Of a DNA stretch of 9,253 nucleotides, positions 1 to 6,380 are shown piece by piece. The notes below the pieces were generated by a model that made no database searches, had not been told where the DNA came from, and saw nothing but the letters and a program-made list of their open reading frames with translations. The stretch spans positions 1-9,253 of the forward strand of contig JAJRBP010000299.1 of assembly GCA_028679405.1 (NCBI GenBank). The letters are read 5' to 3'. Made by a program: the position numbers and the translations under genes. The first letter of the stretch is position 1; each line of letters begins with the position of its first letter. The DNA is from Methanoregulaceae archaeon. Its GTDB lineage: Archaea; Halobacteriota; Methanomicrobia; Methanomicrobiales; Methanospirillaceae.

Positions 1-1094
1 TGACCATCCTTGGGACAAGACCCGAGATAATCAGGTTGTCTCAGGTGATCAGGCGACTGGATAACCTCTCTGATCACTGTGTCGTGCATACCGGGCAGAA
101 TTACGATCCTAATCTCAGTGATATTTTCTTTCGCGAAATGGGTGTCAGAGAGCCGGATTTCGTCCTCGGTGTCAGGGGGGATAGTTTCGGGGAACAGATC
201 GGGAGGATCATCCGGTCATGTGAGAAAGTCATGAGGGAAGAACAGCCCGACCGACTCCTTCTCCTTGGCGATACAAACAGCAGCCTGTCTGCAATCGTTG
301 CAAAGAGGCTGGGGATACCGGTCTATCATATGGAAGCAGGAAACCGATGCTATGACGACAGGGTTCCCGAAGAGGTGAACCGCCGGATCATTGATCATTG
401 CAGCGACGTTCTGCTTCCGTACACCGAACGAAGCCGAATGAACCTTCTCCGGGAAGGGATACCGGGAGAAAGGATCCTTGTCACCGGGAACCCGATTCTC
501 GAGGTCATCGAAGCGTTCCAGGAACAGATCGGTAAGTCCGGAATTCTTCAGGGAACCGGCCTCGGAAAAAAGAAGTACATCCTCGTCACCATGCACCGGG
601 CAGAAAACGTGGATATTAGAAAACGAGTTGTTTCTATCCTGCAAGGGGTTGAAAAAGTCGCTGCTTCCTTCAGCCTCCCGGTCATTATCAGTGTCCATCC
701 TCACACGAAGGACCGGATTTCACAGTATGGATTGAGCACCGATAACCCGGATATCCATTTTCATTCCCCGTTCGGATTTCTCGACTTCATATCGCTTGAA
801 CAGAATGCATTCTGCGTGATAAGTGACAGCGGTACCGTCCAGGAGGAGTGCTGCATATTCCGTGTCCCTAACGTAACCATCAGAGATGTTACGGAACGGC
901 CTGAGACCCTCGAATGCGGCAGCAACATCCTGAGCGGAGCCGATCCTGAAATGATCCTGCGTAGCGCCAGGATGGTTACCGATGATCAGGGGAAAAACTG
1001 GACAATCCCCGAAGAATATCTCCGGAAAAACGTAAGTTCCACCATAACAAAAATTATCCTCGGCCATGATTTCACGAGAACATATTCATCATGA
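1..1094 (+). CDS. wecB: UDP-N-acetylhexosamine 2-epimerase, non-hydrolysing (5'-truncated by window edge)
   Basis: Interconverts UDP-GlcNAc and UDP-ManNAc, or a closely related UDP-amino sugar pair, in the cytoplasm, feeding glycan synthesis. The reading frame is open from base 3 and the first residues read TILGTRPEIIRLSQ, the usual N-terminal strand and loop of the family. Only about 3-4 codons are therefore missing, and the in-frame TTG at 36 is not the start. Visible motifs are HTGQNYD (78-98), GDTNS (267-281), MEAGN (330-344), PEEVNR (366-383), MHRAEN with its histidine at 594-596, and SDSGTVQEE near 822-848. These cover the Asp, Glu and His positions known to be catalytic in WecB. The visible 363 residues match the usual family length. 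The stop overlaps the next start (ATGA), so the two genes are probably translationally coupled. The AGNRCYDDRVPEE segment resembles the FnlC/Cap5G branch more than classical WecB, so the exact substrate is uncertain and the symbol is used in the broad family sense. Confidence 0.9.
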   Translation, partial: TILGTRPEIIRLSQVIRRLDNLSDHCVVHTGQNYDPNLSDIFFREMGVREPDFVLGVRGDSFGEQIGRIIRSCEKVMREEQPDRLLLLGDTNSSLSAIVAKRLGIPVYHMEAGNRCYDDRVPEEVNRRIIDHCSDVLLPYTERSRMNLLREGIPGERILVTGNPILEVIEAFQEQIGKSGILQGTGLGKKKYILVTMHRAENVDIRKRVVSILQGVEKVAASFSLPVIISVHPHTKDRISQYGLSTDNPDIHFHSPFGFLDFISLEQNAFCVISDSGTVQEECCIFRVPNVTIRDVTERPETLECGSNILSGADPEMILRSARMVTDDQGKNWTIPEEYLRKNVSSTITKIILGHDFTRTYSS

Positions 1095-2299
1095 AGCTGG
1101 CAGTGATATCTCCGGTATTGCCGCCATCCCCTTCAGGACAGGCTATTGTTCTTTATCATTTGTTAAAGGGTATCGATCCGGACTCGTACGTCCTTTTATC
1201 ACCTGCCCGAATCGACAGTCCAGGGAACAATGCCGGTGAGTGCAGTACAAGGCTTCGGGGAACCCATTATTATCTCCCACACCCTCCGCGGAAGATTTTA
1301 TATCTCTTGCTGTTGGGAAGGTATTTTGGGATCCCACTCATTCAGCCGTATCTCTCTTTGAGGATAAAGCATTTTAAAAAGATACTGAAAACCGAGAGGT
1401 GCACTCACATCGTGGCATGTACTTCAGATGCCATAGATCCATGGTGCGCTTACGTCGCAGGCAGGGAACTGAATATCCCGTTTTCCATGTATGTATTTGA
1501 TGATTACCGGCTCCAGTGGCTGAATCCGGTTTATGCAAAACATGTCGGGATCGTGGGACCCGATATTATGAGAAATGCGACCAATGTTATTGTCCCGAAT
1601 GAGTTCCTGAAAAAGAGGTACGACAGGGAGTTCGGAATTCGCACCCGGATTGTCCGCAACCCTGTGGATTTAACCGGTTACCGGATGATCCCTTCCGGGA
1701 CAGCCAAGGTCGCAGGGTCACGGATATGTATCCTTTACACAGGAGCAATCTACGAAGCCCAGCAGGATGCATTAAACCGCCTGGTTCGGGCAATCGGAAA
1801 GATGCAGAACGTCAGGATTACACTCCGGATCTATTCGGAGAACAGATGGAGCCCGGACCCTGCTTATCAGGATATCGTTGAAAGCCATGATGCCGTTCCT
1901 CTTTGCAGGATGCCTGAAATCCAGGGAAAGGCTGATATCCTGTTTCTCCCGCTGGCCTTTCATTCGGACTTCTCCGACGATCTGATCAACACTTCCTCCC
2001 CAGGGAAGATAGGGGAATATCTGGCAGCCGGAAGGCCGGTGTTGGTCCATGCACCTGAAAACTCATTTGTCAGTTGGTATTTTAAAACGCATTCCTGTGG
2101 TGAAGTGGTCGATTCGGAGAGTGAAGAACGACTTATCGGCGGGCTGTCGCGGATCATCCACGATCAGGATTACCGGAATCTTATCGCGGAAAATGCGAAA
2201 AATCGGGCGTTGCTTGATTTCAATCTGGAATACGTCAGAACAGACTTCATGTCGCTTTTTAATCCCCTTCGGGGGACCGATAAGAGACAGGGGCAGTAA
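1091..2299 (+). CDS. Glycosyltransferase, GT-B fold, GT4-like
   Basis: A 402-residue protein that probably transfers a sugar from a nucleotide donor to a growing glycan at the inner membrane face. The N-terminal Rossmann domain opens with a strand and a glycine loop (KLAVISPVLPPSPSGQA, residues 2-18). A hydrophobic patch at about 69-83 may touch the membrane. VPNEFLKKRY (168-177) is the usual end of the first domain. The second domain starts near RICILYTGAIYEA (211-223) and carries SPGKIGEYLAAGRPVL (303-318), the nucleotide-sugar binding region of GT4-type enzymes. The glutamate at 309 matches the second Glu of the E-x7-E motif, but position 301 is Thr rather than Glu. The ATG overlaps the epimerase stop by ATGA and no ribosome binding site precedes it, which suggests coupling. 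Donor and acceptor are unknown. The fold is fairly certain, the sugar specificity is not. Confidence 0.82.
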   Translation: MKLAVISPVLPPSPSGQAIVLYHLLKGIDPDSYVLLSPARIDSPGNNAGECSTRLRGTHYYLPHPPRKILYLLLLGRYFGIPLIQPYLSLRIKHFKKILKTERCTHIVACTSDAIDPWCAYVAGRELNIPFSMYVFDDYRLQWLNPVYAKHVGIVGPDIMRNATNVIVPNEFLKKRYDREFGIRTRIVRNPVDLTGYRMIPSGTAKVAGSRICILYTGAIYEAQQDALNRLVRAIGKMQNVRITLRIYSENRWSPDPAYQDIVESHDAVPLCRMPEIQGKADILFLPLAFHSDFSDDLINTSSPGKIGEYLAAGRPVLVHAPENSFVSWYFKTHSCGEVVDSESEERLIGGLSRIIHDQDYRNLIAENAKNRALLDFNLEYVRTDFMSLFNPLRGTDKRQGQ

Positions 2300-2317
2300 T
2301 CTTCCCATTTCGAAGAT
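2299..2317 (+). terminator. Weak hairpin after the GT-B gene
   Basis: ATCTTC and GAAGAT form a 6-bp stem around a 7-base loop, beginning on the last base of the upstream stop codon. No oligo-T tract follows, so termination here is doubtful. The remaining 115-base convergent gap holds no gene that I can support. Confidence 0.25.
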
Positions 2318-2341
2318 AATCCAAGTTCTGTTGGAAGCACC

Positions 2342-2354
2342 AAAAAAGAGAAAA
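2342..2354 (-). terminator. Oligo-T tract, candidate archaeal terminator for the GT2 gene
   Basis: On the minus strand this reads as a T4 run followed after CTC by a T6 run, about 60-73 bases past the stop of the GT2 glycosyltransferase. Archaeal RNA polymerase terminates at oligo-T without needing a hairpin. It is a plausible end for the minus-strand transcript in the convergent gap. Confidence 0.4.
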
Positions 2355-2414
2355 GACCGGGTTCTGGCGGGTCGAGCTTCGGGGTTTACTGTTGAGTCCC
2401 TCTCTAGAAATAAG

Positions 2415-3395
2415 TCAGATCACCCTGTCACCAAGAACAGGCTCAAGTGGTGTATCCTTTAACAAGTGCTTGATACATCTCATTAATGAATAGAAAGGCT
2501 TTGGAAGCCTGAAGATCATCATCCAGAACATTTTGCGATACATCAATAGTTTTGGCCGGGAATGACTGATGATCTCATAAGCCTTTGAGGGATTTCCTGA
2601 CTGGTAGGTGCGGATCGCCAGGTCCATCTCAAGGAAGGCGAGATATTCCCTGATATCCTTTAATATATCAGACGTAACCTTATTCTCTGATAAAAACCGG
2701 TGTATTGTCATGTATGCCGGCTGGATCTCGAGCGGGGCGGAACGATGTCCCGCCCTGTTTTCAGCATCCAGCTGCCAGTACGCACCGCATTTCCAGGAGT
2801 AAGCGATCGGATAGTATAACGCGATTCTTCCCCACATTTCCACATCCTCCCCCCAGCCCCATTCGGGCAGGAACCCCCCCAGTTCAAGAAAAATCCTTTT
2901 CGGGACCATTACACTGGATGCATTGAATGGGATCTCCCCGCATGACATCGAGAGAAAGTAATGGGGAAGTCTGCCTCTCCAGGGCTCCCTGGGAACGAAC
3001 CTGATATACGGTTGTATCTCGTTCCCTGTTTCTGATATGTTGTGGTAATGGGTTCCAAAAAGTCCGGCATCGGGAAAGTCCTTCCATAATTCAAACAGTT
3101 CTTCAAGGTGACACGGCGTGAAATTATCATCCGCATCCAGAAAAGCGATGAGATCCGCAGAAGCCTCTGATATTCCCCTGTTTCTTGCAGTGGAAACCCC
3201 CCGGTTCTCCTGTAATATCAATCGGACACGTGTGTCGTCAAACTCACTGACAATCCTTCCGCTACCGTCCGTGGACCCATCATCTACCACGATGATCTCA
3301 AAATCCTGGAATGTCTGATCCAGTACGGACATAAGAGTACGCCGTATATGACGTGATTTGTTATACAGGGGGATTATCACTGAAATTTTGGCCAT
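2415..3395 (-). CDS. Family 2 glycosyltransferase (GT-A fold)
   Basis: A 326-residue inverting-type glycosyltransferase that probably adds one sugar from a nucleotide-sugar donor to a surface glycan. The N-terminus is classical: SVIIPLYNK (5-13), VVDDGSTDGS (36-45) for nucleotide binding, NRGVSTARNRG (64-74), then the metal-binding DxD as DADD (87-90). GWGEDVEMWGR (180-190) carries the ED pair that usually holds the catalytic base (E183/D184). Beyond about residue 230 comes a helical tail containing a hydrophobic, Met/Phe-rich stretch (about 283-306, with MFWMMIF) that may lie on the membrane. The ATG sits directly before the first beta strand, so the start is firm. No Shine-Dalgarno sequence is seen, and a TATA-like element 25-30 bases upstream fits a near-leaderless transcript. 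It lies 154 bases downstream of the GT4 gene on the same strand and converges with the GT-B gene. The sugar is unknown. Confidence 0.9.
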   Translation of the reverse strand: MAKISVIIPLYNKSRHIRRTLMSVLDQTFQDFEIIVVDDGSTDGSGRIVSEFDDTRVRLILQENRGVSTARNRGISEASADLIAFLDADDNFTPCHLEELFELWKDFPDAGLFGTHYHNISETGNEIQPYIRFVPREPWRGRLPHYFLSMSCGEIPFNASSVMVPKRIFLELGGFLPEWGWGEDVEMWGRIALYYPIAYSWKCGAYWQLDAENRAGHRSAPLEIQPAYMTIHRFLSENKVTSDILKDIREYLAFLEMDLAIRTYQSGNPSKAYEIISHSRPKLLMYRKMFWMMIFRLPKPFYSLMRCIKHLLKDTPLEPVLGDRVI

Positions 3396-3420
3396 TCTTT
3401 GGGAGATCTTAAATTCAAAG

Positions 3421-3428
3421 TATCTAAT
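3421..3428 (-). promoter_or_regulatory. TATA-like box for the GT2 gene
   Basis: The minus strand reads ATTAGATA, a fair but imperfect match to the archaeal TTTATATA-type box. It is centred about 29 bases before the ATG, so a start site some 25 bases downstream would give a leader of only a few bases. A better TATATA at 3481-3486 exists, but it would put an oligo-T tract inside the leader. Confidence 0.35.
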
Positions 3429-3442
3429 AGATTGTGATCACG

Positions 3443-3450
3443 AAAAAAAA
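3443..3450 (-). terminator. T8 tract, candidate terminator for the GT4 gene
   Basis: Eight consecutive T on the minus strand, 100 bases past the GT4 stop and just before the TATA-like element of the GT2 gene. The order gene, oligo-T, promoter, gene suggests two separate minus-strand transcripts rather than one operon. The palindrome GTGATCAC (3434-3441) directly follows. Confidence 0.45.
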
Positions 3451-3549
3451 TTGATTCTCCGGTGGAAGAAGTCCGACCAGATATATTCAGGAGAGAGGAT
3501 CCAGGAACTCGGTACCTTCACGGGGCTGGGTTCGGTGTGTCTCTGTCCG

Positions 3550-4659
3550 TTATACCCTACGTGCCTCTCCGACCTCCCTGTACACTCCCATCGTCTCCTT
3601 CACACACTTCTCCCAGGTAAACCCGGCTGCCCTCTCGATCCCTTTCCTGGAAATGTATCTTCTGATCGATTCATCATCCAGGAGTCTCCTGATCTCCGCG
3701 GCGATGGCACCTGCGTCCCGCGGGTCAACCATTACTGCTACGTCCCCTGCAATCTCAGGGAGGGACGAAACATTCGAGGTCACCACCGGGCACCCGCATG
3801 CCATCGCCTCGAGCGGTGGGAAGCCGAATCCCTCGTAGAGGGAAGGATAAACCATGACCTCGGCGGCACTATATACCCCCGGGAGATCGCTGCCCGGAAT
3901 ATAACCGGTGAGAATGACATCCTTTTCGAGGTGTAGTTCCCGGATCGTCGAAAAGATCTCCTTGTATCGCCACCCGAGACCCCCGGTGACCACCAGCCGG
4001 TGGCCGATCCCCCCGTCCCGGAGTATCCGGAATGCCCGTAGCAGGCCAACCAGGTTCTTCCGGGGCTCGAGCGTGCCGACTGTGAGAATGAACGGGCCCT
4101 CCAGTCCATACCTCTCCCTGACACCGGGGTCGTCCACCGGCCTGAAATGCGTGTCTACCCCAAGGTGGATCACCCGGATCTTCTCTTCCGGGACACCCAG
4201 GATGCGGACGAGGTCGGCTTTCGTGCTCCGGGAGTCGGCGATGATTCCATCTGCATACCGAAGCGTCCTTGGCATGAGGAGCCGGAAGAAGGCCGGGACA
4301 CCTGCCGGGTGTTCGACGGGGAAAAGCCATGGTGTAAGATCGTGGACGGTGATGATATACGGCAGGGCAGGGCGGAAGTAGGTTGGGACCTGATAGGGGT
4401 TGTGGAGGAGGTCGATTCCTTTCTCCTTCCCGATTTTCCTTATCATATAGGGGTACCATCCGTAGCTCCGGAAAAACGGGAGTGGATTGGACAGAATTAC
4501 CTCCCTGTTCGTGAACCCGTCCGTATGCCGGTCATTTACGAGAACAACTCCCTCTTTGGGTTCATACATACGATTGAGGCAGTCAATGAGATGGTACGTG
4601 TAATTTCCGATGCCGGTATGGCTCTTGTTAAGAACTGATGAAATAATCCCGATGTTCAT
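3550..4659 (-). CDS. Family 4 glycosyltransferase, mannosyltransferase-like
   Basis: A 369-residue retaining GT-B glycosyltransferase that probably transfers mannose or a similar hexose from a nucleotide donor during surface-glycan assembly. Motifs in order are the glycine loop TGIGNYT (15-21), HDLTPW (106-111), the domain junction SRSTKADL (143-150) with VIHLGVD (163-169), the start of the second domain ILTVGTLEPRKNL (191-203), GYIPGSDLPGVYSAA (252-266), and YEGFGFPPLEAMACGCPVV (275-293) with the E-x7-E pair E276/E284. GTLEPRKN and SLYEGFGFP are typical of the WbaZ/MtfB-like GT4 branch. Length and both ends are normal for the family. A TATA box about 32 bases upstream and the absence of a Shine-Dalgarno sequence point to a near-leaderless message. 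Its GC content is visibly higher than that of the GT2 gene downstream. It is divergent from the methyltransferase gene. Exact sugar and acceptor are unknown. Confidence 0.92.
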   Translation of the reverse strand: MNIGIISSVLNKSHTGIGNYTYHLIDCLNRMYEPKEGVVLVNDRHTDGFTNREVILSNPLPFFRSYGWYPYMIRKIGKEKGIDLLHNPYQVPTYFRPALPYIITVHDLTPWLFPVEHPAGVPAFFRLLMPRTLRYADGIIADSRSTKADLVRILGVPEEKIRVIHLGVDTHFRPVDDPGVRERYGLEGPFILTVGTLEPRKNLVGLLRAFRILRDGGIGHRLVVTGGLGWRYKEIFSTIRELHLEKDVILTGYIPGSDLPGVYSAAEVMVYPSLYEGFGFPPLEAMACGCPVVTSNVSSLPEIAGDVAVMVDPRDAGAIAAEIRRLLDDESIRRYISRKGIERAAGFTWEKCVKETMGVYREVGEARRV

Positions 4660-4687
4660 TGGTAAAACAGAACAGGGTCTTTGTTAA

Positions 4688-4695
4688 TATTTAAA
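4688..4695 (-). promoter_or_regulatory. TATA box for the GT4 gene
   Basis: The minus strand reads TTTAAATA within a longer AT tract, a good archaeal box A. Its centre is about 32 bases before the ATG, so transcription would start within about 10 bases of it. This agrees with the lack of a Shine-Dalgarno sequence. Confidence 0.6.
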
Positions 4696-4700
4696 TCTGC

Positions 4701-4717
4701 CCGCTTCATGTGAGCGG
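4701..4717. repeat. Small inverted repeat beside the GT4 promoter
   Basis: CCGCT and AGCGG are separated by 7 bases. The repeat lies immediately upstream of the minus-strand TATA box, where an archaeal regulator or TFB would sit. It could be an operator or chance. Confidence 0.3.
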
Positions 4718-4790
4718 AGAACGAGCAGAGTAAACAGAATCGGGCCACCTTAAGCCATGACCAGGTTTTCGCATCAGAGAATGTGCATAG

Positions 4791-4834
4791 TTTTAACTTG
4801 TTCGGTCATCAGAAAAAACTAGTTACGCGGAGAT
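4791..4834 (+). promoter_or_regulatory. Weak TATA-like element and ribosome binding site of the methyltransferase gene
   Basis: TTTTAA at 4791-4796 would place a start near 4818-4820. GGAG at 4829-4832, continuing as GGAGATC, lies six bases before the ATG and pairs partly with the archaeal anti-Shine-Dalgarno sequence. The ribosome site supports the chosen start. The TATA match is poor. Confidence 0.4.
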
Positions 4835-4838
4835 CAGA

Positions 4839-5735
4839 ATGAGAGGAATTACGTATTTACGCACTGTTGCGCAATCTACAGTTCGTGCGCTCAAGAACCC
4901 GACAGGCGAGTATTTCCCGCCCGGGCATTTTTATTCCCCAATTCCATCGAAAGAAAATATCGAGCGTGCAATATCGGAATCGGCACAACCGTGGCCGGCC
5001 GGGCTGAGTGGAATTGATTTTAACATTGCTGAACAGGTCGATATGCTCCATCGGTTTTCGGATTATTATTCCGAAAGCCCGTTTCATGAATTCATGGAAG
5101 AAACAGGGAAATTTTTTCTGGCAAATCCAGCATATTCCTACGCGGATGCGATAATTCTCTATTGCATGATGCGTGATAAAAAACCACGGCGGATAATCGA
5201 AGTGGGCTCGGGTTATTCTACGCTGGCGATGATGGAGGTAAACAATCGTTTTTTCAATGATTCGATTCAGATTCAGTGCATCGAACCCGATCTGACGGTC
5301 CTCCGATCGATCGCTTCCAGCGAGCAACTCAGTACCATTACTCTGCACGCCAGCGCACTCCAGGATGTGGATCTTCACGTATTTTCAGAGCTCGGGGAGA
5401 ACGATTTTTTATTTATCGATTCGACGCATGTGTCGAAGGCAGGTAGCGACGTTAACAGGATATTTTTTAATATCCTTCCCAATTTAAAAGCGGGGGTATT
5501 GGTTCATTTTCATGATATTTCCTATCCTTTCGAGTACCCCAGTTCTTGGTTGCGTAAAGGCCGGGCGTGGAATGAGAATTACATATTACGTGCATTTCTG
5601 ACTTTTAATCCGGTATTTAAAATTATTTTTTTTACTTCATACCTCGAGCATTTCCACCACGAGTTTTTTATGAGCCACTTGCCTCTGGCTCTGAAAGATT
5701 CCGGGTCCAGTATATGGCTGCATAAGATACAGTAA
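4839..5735 (+). CDS. Class I SAM-dependent methyltransferase (Methyltransf_24-like)
   Basis: A 298-residue protein predicted to move a methyl group from S-adenosylmethionine to an unknown acceptor, plausibly a sugar or glycan given the neighbours. GHFYSPIPS (29-37) is a leader motif seen in this group of polysaccharide-cluster methyltransferases. SAM motif I is RIIEVGSGYST (118-128), followed by the acidic end of strand 2 in CIEPD (147-151). FLFIDSTHVSKAGSD (190-204) and VLVHFHDISYPFEYP (220-234) supply the Asp/His cluster typical of the family. No signal peptide is seen, so the enzyme is cytosolic. The start follows a GGAG site by six bases. Base composition is clearly more AT-rich than either side, with T6-T8 runs inside the gene, which suggests acquisition by transfer. 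It has its own promoter region and is divergent from the GT4 gene. The fold is well supported. The acceptor and the methylated atom are not known. Confidence 0.82.
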   Translation: MRGITYLRTVAQSTVRALKNPTGEYFPPGHFYSPIPSKENIERAISESAQPWPAGLSGIDFNIAEQVDMLHRFSDYYSESPFHEFMEETGKFFLANPAYSYADAIILYCMMRDKKPRRIIEVGSGYSTLAMMEVNNRFFNDSIQIQCIEPDLTVLRSIASSEQLSTITLHASALQDVDLHVFSELGENDFLFIDSTHVSKAGSDVNRIFFNILPNLKAGVLVHFHDISYPFEYPSSWLRKGRAWNENYILRAFLTFNPVFKIIFFTSYLEHFHHEFFMSHLPLALKDSGSSIWLHKIQ

Positions 5736-5757
5736 TTAGCATATCAATTCCTCCGGT

Positions 5758-5803
5758 GAATATCCAAATCCAATAAAATTTCCAGGAATCCGCTCAGATA
5801 TTC
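5758..5803. repeat. Inverted repeat in the gap after the methyltransferase
   Basis: GAATATC at 5758-5764 and GATATTC at 5797-5803 are perfect 7-base arms with a 32-base loop. No oligo-T follows. It may be a weak 3' end structure or an operator upstream of the next promoter. Significance is low in such AT-rich sequence. Confidence 0.25.
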
Positions 5804-5850
5804 CATATCATACCAATGGGCGGTTCAGATTTCCTCTTAACAAGCGTATT

Positions 5851-5860
5851 TTATTTATAC
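5851..5860 (+). promoter_or_regulatory. TATA box for the small zinc-knuckle protein
   Basis: TTATTTATAC fits the archaeal box A well and lies about 35 bases before the ATG, so the leader would be roughly 10 bases. No clear Shine-Dalgarno sequence is present between it and the start. Confidence 0.55.
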
Positions 5861-5889
5861 CGGCCCTATAGAACATTGAGATAAAAGCC

Positions 5890-6159
5890 ATGATCCTTCT
5901 CACGTGCAGGCGGTGCAAGGGAACGGGAGAGATCCCGAACGAGCAGTACGAGATCTGCATGGCGCTCCGGTCGGACGAGGCAAAGCGCTACTTCAGGATG
6001 CACATGAACCACGAGGACAAGGACGGAAACGATATCCCGGACGGGTGCGAGATGGTCCAGTCGGTCCCCTGCCCGGACTGCGACGGAGCAGGGAGGCTCT
6101 CCTTCGACGAGGAGGAGTGGGAGCTCCGTGTAGTCGAAGAAGGAGAGAGCGGGGAGTAA
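5890..6159 (+). CDS. Small protein with paired DnaJ-type CxxCxGxG zinc half-sites
   Basis: An 89-residue acidic protein of unknown function. It has CRRCKGTG at 6-13 and CPDCDGAG at 61-68. Each is one half of the four-cysteine zinc site known from the DnaJ/Hsp40 cysteine-rich domain, so together they could bind one zinc ion. The 47 residues between them are much longer than the usual DnaJ spacer. They contain DKDGNDIPDGCE (43-54), whose acidic or amide residues fall at loop positions 1, 3, 5, 9 and 12, as in EF-hand or thrombospondin-type-3 calcium loops. Two further cysteines lie at 23 and 53. The C-terminal 20 residues are rich in Glu. There is no J-domain, signal peptide or membrane segment, so it is not a DnaJ chaperone. 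Its own TATA box lies upstream and uvrA starts 221 bases downstream. The sharply biased composition and clean start support a real gene. A role in protein folding, metal handling or nucleic-acid binding is guesswork. Confidence 0.8.
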   Translation: MILLTCRRCKGTGEIPNEQYEICMALRSDEAKRYFRMHMNHEDKDGNDIPDGCEMVQSVPCPDCDGAGRLSFDEEEWELRVVEEGESGE

Positions 6160-6246
6160 GGTGCATCTTTCCGGGTTCGTCTCCCTGGGAACTCCCGCTC
6201 TTCCTCGTCGATATCCTTCCTGAAAATAACATGGATAGAATTCTCT

Positions 6247-6292
6247 TCCCGGAATCGGCAGGGGATTTCTCCTCTTACATCCCGGAATCCGC
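6247..6292. repeat. Direct repeat TCCCGGAATC upstream of uvrA
   Basis: TCCCGGAATC occurs at 6247-6256 and again at 6280-6289, 33 bases apart, and two of the next three bases also agree. The TCCCGGA core is nearly palindromic. It lies 90-135 bases before the uvrA start, in the 221-base gap between uvrA and the small zinc-knuckle gene. It could be paired sites for a regulator or chance. Confidence 0.35.
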
Positions 6293-6345
6293 CTTTCGGG
6301 AGTTCATTACTCTGCCTCCCTCACTTTCATGCCTCAAGAGGAGCT

Positions 6346-6373
6346 CCTATAAGGTGCCGGAACAGAGTTGATC
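6346..6373 (+). promoter_or_regulatory. TATA-like box and weak ribosome site of uvrA
   Basis: CCTATAAG at 6346-6353 is a plausible TATA element about 31 bases before the ATG and would give a leader of under 10 bases. TGATC at 6369-6373 could pair with the 16S rRNA tail if a longer leader is used. The evidence favours a separate uvrA promoter over read-through alone. Confidence 0.4.
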
Positions 6374-6380
6374 CCGCAGA

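Noticed and set aside
36..38. TTG as the start codon of the epimerase
   Set aside because: The family-typical GTRPE loop lies upstream in the same open frame from base 3, so the true start is beyond the left edge.
2049..2462. 137-codon plus-strand frame across the end of the GT-B gene and the convergent gap
   Set aside because: It overlaps two well supported genes, its composition is not protein-like, and no motif is visible.
3869..4459. 196-codon minus-strand frame inside the GT4 gene
   Set aside because: It is a shifted-frame shadow of the GT4 gene, very rich in Pro, Arg and Gly, while the GT4 frame carries all family motifs.
6231..6371. 46-codon plus-strand frame just before uvrA (starts MDRILFPESAG)
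   Set aside because: It has no ribosome binding site, no TATA element at a useful distance and no recognisable motif. It also covers the repeat and likely promoter of uvrA, so it is more likely non-coding.
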